The position numbers were made by a program, and so were the translations under genes. From the NCBI GenBank assembly GCA_043806975.1, contig JAZDGL010000050.1, positions 1 through 36,322 on the forward strand: 36,322 nucleotides of DNA. The letters run 5' to 3'. This document shows positions 24,662 to 32,269 of the stretch, piece after piece (the stretch's first letter is position 1; every line of letters begins with the position of its first letter). The stretch is from JAZDGL01 sp043806975. Its GTDB lineage: Bacteria; Patescibacteriota; Minisyncoccia; CAYZDR01. Below the pieces are notes generated by a model. It was not told the origin of the DNA and searched no databases. It saw nothing but the letters and a program-made list of their open reading frames with translations.

Positions 24662-25732
24662 ATGTCTTTAACGCAAACAAAAACGCAAACTAGCGTAAAA
24701 ACAAAAGTTGCCGTCGGGATGATAACGGCAGGGATTGCGGTGGTCGCAGCCGCTTTGGTTTTTGGAGGAGCCAGCGCAAAAGTTTCTATGCAGCTTATTC
24801 CAATAAGCGCAAATGAAGTTGTTGATAATTCTTTCGGAACGACGATTGCCTCTATCGTATTAAAAGCAGGGCAAAAAGATATTTTAGTTACAAAAATTCC
24901 TATAGAAATATCTCTTTCTTCTTCTGCGTCGGGGGAAATAGGCGATTTGGTAAAAAATTTAAACTTGGAAACCACAGGGTATGTTTGTTATCAAGAACAT
25001 TATTCAGGCAGCGGATATGGATATTCAGGCGGTTCTTATGGTTATAACAATGGAAATCAAAGCAAAGGGGGGAAATATTTTTGCGAAACTGTTTTGAGTT
25101 ATGGCTACCCGCGAATGGAGCAGATCGGATTTGCGGGGAGAGTGTCGCAGAAGCTCCCTACTCAGGCAGGTGATGTGATTTCGTTGTCGCACAAGCTTAT
25201 AATTCCCGCGGGGCAGGCGCGAACCATAAATATCAAAGTTGACCTAGGGAATTTTAAGGGGAAGGAAAACAAAATTAAGGTTTATTTCGGTTCTAGCTCT
25301 AAATTTGGAATAGAATATACCGACGGGTCTAAGGCGCAGGCAAGCATTACTGCTCAGCATAAATGGATAAAGATAAAGCCAAGCAGCCAGTCTAAATTAT
25401 TGCCAGATTTGATCATTGAAAGAGCAGTTGTAAGCAGAATAACCAATAACAGCGCTAGAGCGATTATTTCTATCAAAAATACGGGGGAAGCTGATGCGAA
25501 TTTTAAAAAAATCCCGCTTTCTTTTGCAATATCAAATAATGGGGTAGTATTTAGTCCAATTGTCTTTAATGAGCTGAATTTAAATCTCAAAAAGAATCAA
25601 GGGAAGGTTTTAACTTTTACTTTTAAATCTGTTTCTGGGGCAAATCAGTTAAAATTTACAGTTGATGGGCAAAATGCGATGGAAGAATCAAACGAGAACA
25701 ATAATTCGTATTCTAAAATAGCAGATTTTTAA
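24662..25732 (+). CDS. Membrane-anchored extracytoplasmic protein with CARDB domain
   Basis: 356 residues. A short Thr/Lys-rich N-terminus precedes one hydrophobic helix (about 15-38), which anchors or exports the protein. A beta-rich central part (about 40-235) contains a Tyr/Gly/Ser-rich loop (about 113-137, 'GSGYGYSGGSYGYNNG') flanked by two cysteines ('YVCYQEHY' and 'KYFCETVL') that could form a disulfide. The C-terminus (about 245-350) is a CARDB-type adhesion domain: 'LLPDLIIERAVV', 'ARAIISIKNTGEADA', 'QNAMEESNENNNSYSK'. CARDB domains occur in bacterial surface proteins that bind other cells or polymers. The gene is followed after 24 bases by a membrane-anchored AAA+ ATPase, so the two probably share a transcript. 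The substrate or partner is unknown. Confidence 0.82.
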   Translation: MSLTQTKTQTSVKTKVAVGMITAGIAVVAAALVFGGASAKVSMQLIPISANEVVDNSFGTTIASIVLKAGQKDILVTKIPIEISLSSSASGEIGDLVKNLNLETTGYVCYQEHYSGSGYGYSGGSYGYNNGNQSKGGKYFCETVLSYGYPRMEQIGFAGRVSQKLPTQAGDVISLSHKLIIPAGQARTINIKVDLGNFKGKENKIKVYFGSSSKFGIEYTDGSKAQASITAQHKWIKIKPSSQSKLLPDLIIERAVVSRITNNSARAIISIKNTGEADANFKKIPLSFAISNNGVVFSPIVFNELNLNLKKNQGKVLTFTFKSVSGANQLKFTVDGQNAMEESNENNNSYSKIADF

Positions 25733-25756
25733 AAAAAGTTTGCGCAAGGGCGGAGG

Positions 25757-26719
25757 ATGAATTTAAATGTTTTCACAATCGGTTTGTGTTTGATAATCGC
25801 GGGAATCTTTATTTATTTTCAAAGATATTTTTTGAATATCGGCAATAAAATTGGCAATAAAAAAATAAATTTTTTGGGTCAGTTTTCCAAAGATCTTACC
25901 GAAATGGCAAAGTTGGGGAAAATAGATCCTGTAATTGGAAGAGAGCTGGAGATAGAAAGAGTAATACAAATTCTTTCAAGGAGGACTAAAAATAATCCGA
26001 TTTTGATAGGAGAGCCCGGCGTGGGGAAAACTGCTGTTGCCGAAGGTTTGGCGCTCGCCATATCAAAGGGCGAGGTTCCGAAATCTTTGAAAGATAAAAC
26101 AGTTCTTTGTCTTGATCTTGCCGCGATTGTTGCAGGGACTAAATATAGAGGGGAGTTTGAAAAAAGGATAAAAGACTTAATTGACGAGATAGTTTCCGCA
26201 AAACGATCCATCATTTTGTTTATAGACGAAATTCATATGATTGCTATGGATCCGAAAGGGAATTCTGATTCCTCAACTAATATCGCGAACATTCTCAAGC
26301 CCGCGCTGGCGAGAGGGGACTTGCAAACAGTCGGAGCAACCACAACCAAAGAATATATCCAATTTTTCTCGCAGGACGAAACGCTTGCGAGAAGGTTTCA
26401 ATCTGTTATAATAGAGCAGCCTACCGTTGAGCAAACGATTAAGATATTAAACGGGATAAAAGATAAATATGAAGCTCATCACGAAGTAAGAATTTCAGGT
26501 GAAATTGTAGAGCTTATCGCTAATCTTGCTAATACAATTCCTGGGCGGGCGCTTCCAGATAAAGCGATTGATCTTTTAGATGAATCAGCGGCGAATGTGC
26601 GGTTAAATAATGTTGATGCAAAGGATTTTATTGATGTTTCCAAGGAAGATGTGCTAGATGTGTATAATGAATGGAAAAATAACGAAGTTTTTCCAGAAAA
26701 AGATTTGGAGATTTTGTAG
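25757..26719 (+). CDS. Membrane-anchored single-ring Clp-type AAA+ ATPase (ClpB/ClpC D1-like)
   Basis: 320 residues. It begins with one hydrophobic helix (about 5-24) instead of a Clp N-domain. The rest matches the first AAA ring of ClpB/ClpC: 'DPVIGRELEIERVIQILSRRTKNNP' (about 58-81), Walker A GEPGVGKT (85-92), aromatic pore loop 'KYRGEFE' (129-135), Walker B 'ILFIDE' (153-158), sensor 1 in 'GATT', and the arginine finger 'ARRF' (211-214). The small subdomain 'PGRALPDKAIDLLDE' follows, then the protein stops where Clp proteins go on to the second ring. M domain, D2 and ClpP-binding loop are absent. The complete D1 motif set argues that this is not simple decay. It may unfold or remodel proteins at the membrane. 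GGAGG abuts the ATG directly, an unusually tight spacing. Confidence 0.9.
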   Translation: MNLNVFTIGLCLIIAGIFIYFQRYFLNIGNKIGNKKINFLGQFSKDLTEMAKLGKIDPVIGRELEIERVIQILSRRTKNNPILIGEPGVGKTAVAEGLALAISKGEVPKSLKDKTVLCLDLAAIVAGTKYRGEFEKRIKDLIDEIVSAKRSIILFIDEIHMIAMDPKGNSDSSTNIANILKPALARGDLQTVGATTTKEYIQFFSQDETLARRFQSVIIEQPTVEQTIKILNGIKDKYEAHHEVRISGEIVELIANLANTIPGRALPDKAIDLLDESAANVRLNNVDAKDFIDVSKEDVLDVYNEWKNNEVFPEKDLEIL

Positions 26720-26730
26720 CTAAAATTATT

Positions 26731-27564
26731 ATGGAAATTAAATGCATTCTTCTTTCTTCTGGGGGGCTGGATAGCTTGTTGGCGGAAGAAATAATTAAGC
26801 GGCAGGGTATTCAAGTGAAAATTGTGGAGTTTAAGACTCCTTTTTTTGGCAGTTCGGAGGGCGGGGTTGATATATCGGATAGTTTTTTTGATATTTTGAA
26901 AAATCCTAAATTTGGATATGGAAAAAATTTAAATCCTTGCATTGACTGTAAAATTTTGATGTTGAAAAAAGCGAAAGAATTGATGATGGAAAAGGGAGCG
27001 GATTTTATGGCGACAGGAGAAGTTGTTGGACAGCGTCCGATGTCGCAAGGAAAAGATAAAATTTTGAAAATAGAAAAAGAAGCGGGGGCAGAGGGGCTGG
27101 TTTTGCGACCTTTGTCAGCGCATATTTTGCCGGAAACTTTTCCCGAGAAAAATGGCTGGGTGAAGCAGAAAGAATTGTTTGCGATTGAGGGGCGCTCCAG
27201 AAAAGAGCAGATGGATTTAGCGGAAAAATTCGGCATTGAAAATTATCCGGAGCCTTCTGGCGGGTGCCTTTTGACGGATGCTGGATTTTCTTTAAGAATG
27301 AAGGATTTAATGCGAATTAACCTCGATTTTACCCAAAATGATATAGAATTGATAAAAAGCGGCAGATTTTTTCCAATTGGAAGCGGATTTTTAGTTATCG
27401 GCCGCGATAAAAACCAAAATGCGCGTTTGATGGAGTTGGAAAAAAACGGCGATATTGTTTTTGACTATACGAGTTCTCCCGGCCCCTTTGCGATTCTCCG
27501 CGGCGATAATTCCATTAAAACGCGAGTAGAAGCGGAAGAAATTGTAAAAAGATATTTAGGGTAA
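26731..27564 (+). CDS. PP-loop ATPase related to tRNA thiolation enzymes (MnmA/ThiI-like)
   Basis: 277 residues. The PP-loop 'SSGGLDSLLAEEII' (9-22) binds ATP and adenylates the substrate. A cysteine pair 'NPCIDCK' (Cys70, Cys73) and a later cysteine in 'PEPSGGCLLTD' (about 183) parallel the catalytic cysteines of 2-thiouridylase-type enzymes, and 'DFMATGEVVGQRPMSQ' is typical of this group of MnmA-like proteins. The C-terminal part (about 190-277) resembles the small domain annotated as DUF814/NFACT-like in these proteins, from memory. The likely role is sulfur transfer to a tRNA uridine; the modified position cannot be assigned. The gene starts 11 bases after the AAA+ gene, probably in the same transcript. 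No palindromic insert is seen inside it, but an array follows directly. Confidence 0.82.
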   Translation: MEIKCILLSSGGLDSLLAEEIIKRQGIQVKIVEFKTPFFGSSEGGVDISDSFFDILKNPKFGYGKNLNPCIDCKILMLKKAKELMMEKGADFMATGEVVGQRPMSQGKDKILKIEKEAGAEGLVLRPLSAHILPETFPEKNGWVKQKELFAIEGRSRKEQMDLAEKFGIENYPEPSGGCLLTDAGFSLRMKDLMRINLDFTQNDIELIKSGRFFPIGSGFLVIGRDKNQNARLMELEKNGDIVFDYTSSPGPFAILRGDNSIKTRVEAEEIVKRYLG

Positions 27565-27880
27565 AAAAATCCCCCTACCCCCTTTAAGAAAGGGGGAAAA
27601 ATAATTTCCTGTTTAAGAATTTTTCCTTTAAGAGGGGGGGAATGCTGTTAAGATATTTTTTCTATAAAGTCGAATTTCTTCCCTTTCCTTAGGAAGGGGA
27701 AAATAAAAAAAGAAATTTCTTCCCCCTTTTTATAATAAGAATTAAAGTATTCTTTCCCCCCCCTTGCAAATAAAGGTATTCTTCCCACTTTTTGTAAATA
27801 AGAATTAAAGCATCCTTTCTTTTCCCCCTTTTTAAAGGGGGATTAAGGGGGATTTTATTTTACAAAGGATTTCAATAAAA
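27565..27880. repeat. Array of C/G palindromes and AT-rich repeats
   Basis: This stretch has no gene. It is a run of palindromic units of the type ccccctttttaaaggggg (27577-27595, about 27680-27699 and 27823-27840 are the clearest), mixed with an AT-rich segment repeated at 27735-27755 and 27798-27818 (ataagaattaaag...). The units are the same kind as those inserted in tsaD and uvrA. Some copies are half palindromes, as if decaying. Confidence 0.7.
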
Positions 27881-27906
27881 AAACTCCCCCGATTTTTTGC
27901 GGGGGA
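27878..27906 (-). terminator. Rho-independent terminator
   Basis: Stem cccccg / cgggggg-type (27886-27891 with 27899-27905) around a short A/T loop, followed on the minus strand by seven T (27877-27883). It lies just past the stop of the minus-strand gene ending at 27914. Confidence 0.8.
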
Positions 27907-27913
27907 AGGATTA

Positions 27914-28615
27914 TTAGAGGCGTTTACTAGCCTTGTCAGGATCAATTAAAGTACTCCTTTCCCAATCTATAAAGATTAGTGCATCTTTTACAACTTTTTT
28001 TGTATAACTAGTATCCAATACTTGCATAAGATGATTGCAATCGTGCATTCCAATGCCGAACTCTTTTAAATCGCCATGCTTCCAGTCTTCTGGGCGACGC
28101 ATGAAAAGGATACGGATACCACTCTGCTGGCATGCGAGGATCAAGTTATTTTTAAACTCTTTTCCCATAGCTTCTTTAAGATTTTCATATTCTTTTCCTG
28201 ATAGTTTTTCAGGATTTCCATGAAAGCAGCAAGCGCAAACTACCGAAAATTGACAGGAAGGAACTCCATTAATATTTAAACTTATTTTATAGCGAGTGCT
28301 ACTAATGTTAGAATCTTTAAACGCCCAAACGGGAAAAGCAAATTCGCGTATATATTGAGAACGAAGAAGCAGGATTCTATTATTTGCCCTATTCCAAACA
28401 GGTATGATTTCTGGACGGTTATTTTTTGGTATTAAGGGAACGAAATCTTCTAAGGGGATTGGGAAGATACCCTTTATTTTTTGACATTCATGCAGTTTAT
28501 AAAAGTTTGCTTTTCTGCGATTTTTTTCTTTCTCTAAGCGGCTTATTTGATTTTCAGTATCTTGAATTTTGTTTTGTATGTTTTTTAATCCTTGAATAAA
28601 TCCATTCGCATTCAT
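27914..28615 (-). CDS. Unrecognised protein with N-terminal coiled coil and Cys/His clusters
   Basis: 233 residues from the ATG at 28615, chosen because aaaggag lies 8-9 bases upstream; a longer frame starts at 28651. I do not recognise a family. Residues about 5-40 form a lysine/glutamate-rich coiled coil ('NIQNKIQDTENQISRLEKEKNRRK'-like region, about 9-32). The centre has beta-strand character ('RYKISLNINGVPSCQFSVV') followed by 'CACCFHG'. Near the C-terminus is 'GMHDCNHLM'. The Cys/His groups could bind a metal. No signal peptide or membrane helix. It is monocistronic with its own terminator, and divergent from the TrmB-type regulator; a regulatory relationship is possible but unproven. 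Confidence 0.75.
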   Translation of the reverse strand: MNANGFIQGLKNIQNKIQDTENQISRLEKEKNRRKANFYKLHECQKIKGIFPIPLEDFVPLIPKNNRPEIIPVWNRANNRILLLRSQYIREFAFPVWAFKDSNISSTRYKISLNINGVPSCQFSVVCACCFHGNPEKLSGKEYENLKEAMGKEFKNNLILACQQSGIRILFMRRPEDWKHGDLKEFGIGMHDCNHLMQVLDTSYTKKVVKDALIFIDWERSTLIDPDKASKRL

Positions 28616-28706
28616 TGTATTTTCTCCTTTTCTGCCATATTGAATTGACAAATAGCTTAACTTAAACAGACTTTACAACATTTCAATAATATAGTAAAAT
28701 AAGAAT

Positions 28707-28798
28707 AACAGTTTAAGAGAAATTTAATAAAATTGCTGATATTAAAGCTAAAATTGGCAATTAAACTGTTGTAATCTTATTACTACTAAAATTAAGAT
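28707..28798 (+). promoter_or_regulatory. Candidate promoter/operator region of the TrmB-family gene
   Basis: A 10-base inverted repeat, aacagtttaa (28707-28716) and ttaaactgtt (28761-28770), flanks a 44-base AT-rich centre. The right arm overlaps a possible -35 TTGTAA (28769-28774), 18 bases before TAAGAT (28793-28798). It may be an operator for the divergent pair of genes. Confidence 0.35.
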
Positions 28799-28843
28799 TT
28801 TAACACAGGTTGGGAGATTTTCCACCCCTACAAGGGTAAATTT

Positions 28844-29635
28844 ATGAATCCATCTATAAAACTTAAACCGATTTTAACTCAACTGGGGTTGAATGATATT
28901 GAAATCCGAGCGTATTTGGCGGCTTTGGAGTTTGGACCGGCGCCGGCGAGCGAATTGGCAAGACAGGCAGGATTGAATAGGATCACTGTTTATGAGGCAT
29001 TGAAGCGGCTTTCTCAGAAAGGCATAGTAAAGATTCGCGCAAAAAAGGGAAATGAGGTAAAATATTTTACAGCTGAGGATGTCGGCATTTTGAAAGAGAA
29101 GGCAAGACAGAAAAAAGCGGATTTGGATGGATTAATTGAAAAAATCACGGTTTTGGAGCCGCAATTGCGCGCACTAGCTTCTTTTAGCGAGAAAAAGCCG
29201 GAAGTATATTTTTATGAGGGCAAAGAGGGAATTAGAAATGTGTTGTTGGACACAATCAAACAAAATCCAAAAGAATCATTAGGCTTTGCTTCAGCGGATT
29301 TTTTGGAAGTCGGTTTTGATAAAAAGTTTTTAGAAGATTATTGGAAAAAGCGTGTTGTAATGAAGATTCCGGCGCGGGGAATTATGCCGAAAACTAAAGC
29401 TGCGCTGGCGCTTTTTACTCCGGAAAGAAATCAATCGGAAATTAGACAGGTAAAATTTATTCCGGCAGAAAATTATCCTTTTGAAGATGAAATTGAAATT
29501 TACGGCGATAATATCGGGATTATTTCAATGAAAAAGGGGAATGAGCACGGGGTGATTATCAGAAGCAAAAGTATTGCGGATAGTTTCAGAGCGATTTTTG
29601 AATTGGTTTGGAATCAATATAATTTGGTAGTGTAG
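28844..29635 (+). CDS. TrmB-family transcriptional regulator
   Basis: 263 residues. An N-terminal winged helix (about 10-80, 'LGLNDIEIRAYLAALEFGPAPASELARQAGLNRITVYEALKRL'-type region) has the TrmB features of a tri-helical core and 'RITVYEAL' recognition helix. A coiled-coil dimerisation segment follows (about 85-115), then an effector-like domain (about 125-263, 'KPEVYFYEGKEGIRNVLLDT'). TrmB proteins of archaea sense sugars; the family is frequent in Patescibacteria, where targets are unknown. The TAG stop (29633-29635) lies inside the terminal repeat of element D, so the element abuts or redefined the C-terminus. A D-like half-motif (cacccctacaag) is also found just upstream of its ATG. Confidence 0.92.
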   Translation: MNPSIKLKPILTQLGLNDIEIRAYLAALEFGPAPASELARQAGLNRITVYEALKRLSQKGIVKIRAKKGNEVKYFTAEDVGILKEKARQKKADLDGLIEKITVLEPQLRALASFSEKKPEVYFYEGKEGIRNVLLDTIKQNPKESLGFASADFLEVGFDKKFLEDYWKKRVVMKIPARGIMPKTKAALALFTPERNQSEIRQVKFIPAENYPFEDEIEIYGDNIGIISMKKGNEHGVIIRSKSIADSFRAIFELVWNQYNLVV

Positions 29636-29778
29636 GGGCGGACATGAGTGTCCGCCCAGGTCGGGGCGTTAATTATTTTTTGAAGATGTAATTTTGAGCG
29701 TAGAGAAGAATGTTCAAAATATATCTTAATTTCGGTTTATCTCTACACTTAGGGCAGACACATAGGTCTGCCCCTACA
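29631..29778. mobile_element. MITE-like element, family D
   Basis: Terminal inverted repeats of about 27 bases: left begins tgtaggggcggacatgag, right ends aggtctgcccctaca. Each end is itself a small palindrome. Total 148 bases with an AT-rich centre and no open reading frame. The left end contains the stop codon of the TrmB-family gene, and the right end lies 20 bases before the uvrB ATG. Confidence 0.75.
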
Positions 29779-29797
29779 AGACAATGAATGGCAACAT

Positions 29798-31804
29798 ATG
29801 TTTAAACTGAAATCACAATTTGCGCCGAGCGGCGATCAGCCGAAGGCGATTGAAGAGCTGGTAAAGGGGCTGGAATCCGGGATGGATTTTCAGACGCTTT
29901 TAGGCGTGACGGGATCAGGGAAAACATTTACGATGGCGAATGTGATTCAGCGGGTTCAAAAGCCGACCTTGATTATCGCGCACAATAAAACGCTTGCGGC
30001 ACAGCTAGCAAGCGAGTTTAGGCAGTTTTTCCCGGAAAATGCGGTGGAGTATTTTGTGTCTTACTATGATTATTATCAGCCAGAAGCGTATTTGCCGTCA
30101 TCCGATACCTATATAGAAAAGGAATCTCAAATAAACGAAGAGATTGATCGTTTGCGGCACGCGGCGACTGCGGCAGTGATGAGCAGGCGCGATGTTATTA
30201 TCGTTGCGTCGGTTTCGTGTATTTACGGCTTGGGCTCGCCTGAATTTTATAAAGATATAACTTTGCAGATTGAAAAAGGCGAAAAAGTTAATCGTGAACA
30301 AATTGCGCGCCAGCTTACAAAAATGCATTATACGCGAAGTGAAGTTTTGGAGCGTGCGCGATTTCGCATTCACGGGCCGATTTTAGAAATTGTCCCGCCG
30401 GATAAAGAAATCGTGTGGCGAGTTGAATTAGGAGAAGGGGATGTTGTTGAGGAGATCTCGCAGAGAGATTTATTCGCAACCCCCTCCGACTCCCCCTTGC
30501 CAAAGGGGAGAGAAAGAGGGGATGCGCAGGGCAGGAGCGATTTGGATAAAATTATTATCTATCCCGCCAAGCATTTTATTGTTCCAGAGCCTGTAATGGG
30601 CGGAGCGATTAAGGAAATAAAAAAGGAATTGGCGCAAAGACTAAAACAATTTGAAAAAGAGGGGAAGCTTTTGGAGGTGGAACGGTTGGAACGGAGGACG
30701 AATTATGATACTGAAATGATGAAAGAAATCGGCTATTGCAATGGGATTGAAAATTATTCCCGATATTTAACTAACCGCAAGCCGGGCGAACCGCCTTTCA
30801 CTTTGCTGGACTATTTTCCAAAAGATTTTTTGACGATAATTGACGAATCGCATGTTACAGTTTCGCAAGTCGGGGCGATGTTTGAAGGAGATAAATCTCG
30901 TAAAAAAGCCTTAATTGAACACGGGTTCCGTCTGCCGTCCGCAGCAGATAACCGCCCGCTTAAATTTAATGAATTTGAAGAGCGGATCGGGCAGGTGATT
31001 TTTACTTCTGCGACTCCGGCTAAATATGAGCGCGAAAATTCCCGCCAAACGGTGGAACAAATTATTCGTCCGACAGGTTTGGTTGATCCTGAGGTTATTT
31101 TGAAACCGCTTAAAAATCAAGTTTCCGATGTGATTGAAGAAATAAAAAAGCGCGCGGATAAAGATGAGCGCGTGCTAGTGACGACTTTGACTAAAAAAAT
31201 GGCGGAACAGTTAAGCGAATATCTTGTGGAGGCGGGAGTGAAATCTAAATATCTGCATAGCGAAGTGGATACGCTAGATAGGATCCGTATTTTAAAAGAG
31301 TTGCGGCAGGGCAAATTTGATTGTCTTGTTGGGGTGAATTTACTCCGCGAAGGGTTAGATTTGCCGGAAGTTTCTTTGGTGGCAATTTTGGATGCGGATA
31401 AAGAAGGATTTTTGAGGAGTGAAACTTCTTTGATCCAAACAATTGGTCGCGCGGCGCGAAATATAAGCGGAAAAGTGATTTTGTATGCGGATAATATCAC
31501 GGGATCAATGCGCAGGGCGTTAGATGAAACTGATCGCCGTCGTGAAATTCAGATCGAGCATAATAAAAAGCATAACATTACGCCGCAGTCTATTAAAAAA
31601 TCTATAGAATCTATTATTGATTATGAAATTAGTCAGGAAAAACCGTTAGCGGAATTTGTAAAGCTGGAAAGCATTGAGGATTTGCCGAAATATATTAAAC
31701 AGCGGGAGCGCGAAATGAAACTGCTTGCCAAAGCGCTGGATTTTGAAGGTGCGGCATTGATTAGAGACGAGATAAATCAACTGAGAAAAATAAAAAGCGG
31801 CTAA
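29798..31804 (+). CDS. uvrB: Excinuclease ABC subunit B, with in-frame repeat insertion
   Basis: 668 residues. UvrB is the damage-verifying helicase of nucleotide excision repair, loaded by UvrA and joined by UvrC. Motifs: Walker A GVTGSGKT (36-43), beta-hairpin 'YYDYYQPEAYLP' (90-100), 'DESHV' (Walker B, about 347-351), 'EAGVKSKYLHSEVDTLDR', motif VI 'QTIGRAARN' and a C-terminal UVR domain (about 628-665). Residues 228-248 ('TPSDSPLPKGRERGDAQGRS') are an extra, charged Pro/Gly stretch encoded by a C/G palindrome (30479-30541). It falls between 'ISQRDLFA' and 'LDKIIIYPAKHF', where Escherichia coli UvrB has a short link in domain 2. uvrA lies 2 kb downstream. A terminator overlaps the stop codon. 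Confidence 0.97.
   Translation: MFKLKSQFAPSGDQPKAIEELVKGLESGMDFQTLLGVTGSGKTFTMANVIQRVQKPTLIIAHNKTLAAQLASEFRQFFPENAVEYFVSYYDYYQPEAYLPSSDTYIEKESQINEEIDRLRHAATAAVMSRRDVIIVASVSCIYGLGSPEFYKDITLQIEKGEKVNREQIARQLTKMHYTRSEVLERARFRIHGPILEIVPPDKEIVWRVELGEGDVVEEISQRDLFATPSDSPLPKGRERGDAQGRSDLDKIIIYPAKHFIVPEPVMGGAIKEIKKELAQRLKQFEKEGKLLEVERLERRTNYDTEMMKEIGYCNGIENYSRYLTNRKPGEPPFTLLDYFPKDFLTIIDESHVTVSQVGAMFEGDKSRKKALIEHGFRLPSAADNRPLKFNEFEERIGQVIFTSATPAKYERENSRQTVEQIIRPTGLVDPEVILKPLKNQVSDVIEEIKKRADKDERVLVTTLTKKMAEQLSEYLVEAGVKSKYLHSEVDTLDRIRILKELRQGKFDCLVGVNLLREGLDLPEVSLVAILDADKEGFLRSETSLIQTIGRAARNISGKVILYADNITGSMRRALDETDRRREIQIEHNKKHNITPQSIKKSIESIIDYEISQEKPLAEFVKLESIEDLPKYIKQREREMKLLAKALDFEGAALIRDEINQLRKIKSG
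30476..30541. repeat. Palindromic element inserted in frame in uvrB
   Basis: The core palindrome tcccccttgccaaagggga is framed by ccccctccg and agagggg. It adds about 21 codons with no stop in the uvrB frame, in a region where homologues need only a short loop. Confidence 0.8.
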
Positions 31805-31822
31805 TTATGAGCCGCTTTTTTT
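31792..31822 (+). terminator. Rho-independent terminator of uvrB
   Basis: Stem aaaagcggct / agccgctttt with a 7-base loop and a T-run. The 5' arm overlaps the last codons and TAA of uvrB. Confidence 0.9.
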
Positions 31823-31857
31823 GTGGGCCTGTAAGTCCACAAATTATTTAATCCAAT

Positions 31858-32049
31858 CTACTCCTCCTTTTCTTCGACAGTTTTCCAAATTTTGGAATTA
31901 GAGAAGAGCCAAAAACTGAGCGTCAAGTGGAAAAAAATTGAAAAAATATTTTTTTCCATTCCCAGCGCGCGAATGAAAAAAGCCATACTTAAAAAAAATA
32001 GTATGGAGTGAACGCAGAAAAAAACAGCTTTATCAAAAATTTTTTTCAT
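31858..32049 (-). CDS. Tiny membrane protein, two predicted helices (third of three)
   Basis: 63 residues, starting behind a strong aaggagg at 6-base spacing, which supports it as a real gene. A lysine start 'MKKIFDKA' precedes one helix (about 8-30) and a second (about 36-52), then an acidic tail 'KTVEEKEE'. Family not recognised. It follows two similar small genes on the same strand with a 36-base gap and is probably co-transcribed. Confidence 0.7.
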   Translation of the reverse strand: MKKIFDKAVFFCVHSILFFLSMAFFIRALGMEKNIFSIFFHLTLSFWLFSNSKIWKTVEEKEE

Positions 32050-32085
32050 TCTGTCCTCCTTATTCCACTATATTACCTGGACATA

Positions 32086-32268
32086 TTATTTCCTAACTAA
32101 TCTCAAAACCATCGCTAGAATAAGAGAAAAAAGTGTGAAAAAAATTACCCAGTAGAAACAGAGCAGAAAAAAGTTATCGTTTGATAAATAAAAACTAAAA
32201 ACACTCGCGATCAAACCGAATGTTACTCCTGATATTATTCCTGTTGTGAAATCGCCCAAAAAGCGCAT
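32086..32268 (-). CDS. Tiny membrane protein, two predicted helices (second of three)
   Basis: 60 residues with gggagggg about 7 bases upstream of the ATG. Two helices at about 7-28 and 34-56, separated by 'SNDNF', end in a basic tail 'RLVRK'. Glycine-rich first helix 'TTGIISGVTFGLIASVF'. The start lies 1 base after the stop of the preceding gene, so translation is probably coupled. Family not recognised. Confidence 0.7.
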   Translation of the reverse strand: MRFLGDFTTGIISGVTFGLIASVFSFYLSNDNFFLLCFYWVIFFTLFSLILAMVLRLVRK

Positions 32269-32269
32269 T

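Noticed and set aside
25757..26719. Truncated pseudogene of clpB or clpC
   Set aside because: All D1 motifs are intact, a membrane helix replaces the N-domain, and the following gene begins normally after 11 bases, with no D2 remnant.
27565..27880. Possible CRISPR array
   Set aside because: Repeats are unequal, palindromic and unevenly spaced, with no unique spacers of constant length and no cas genes.
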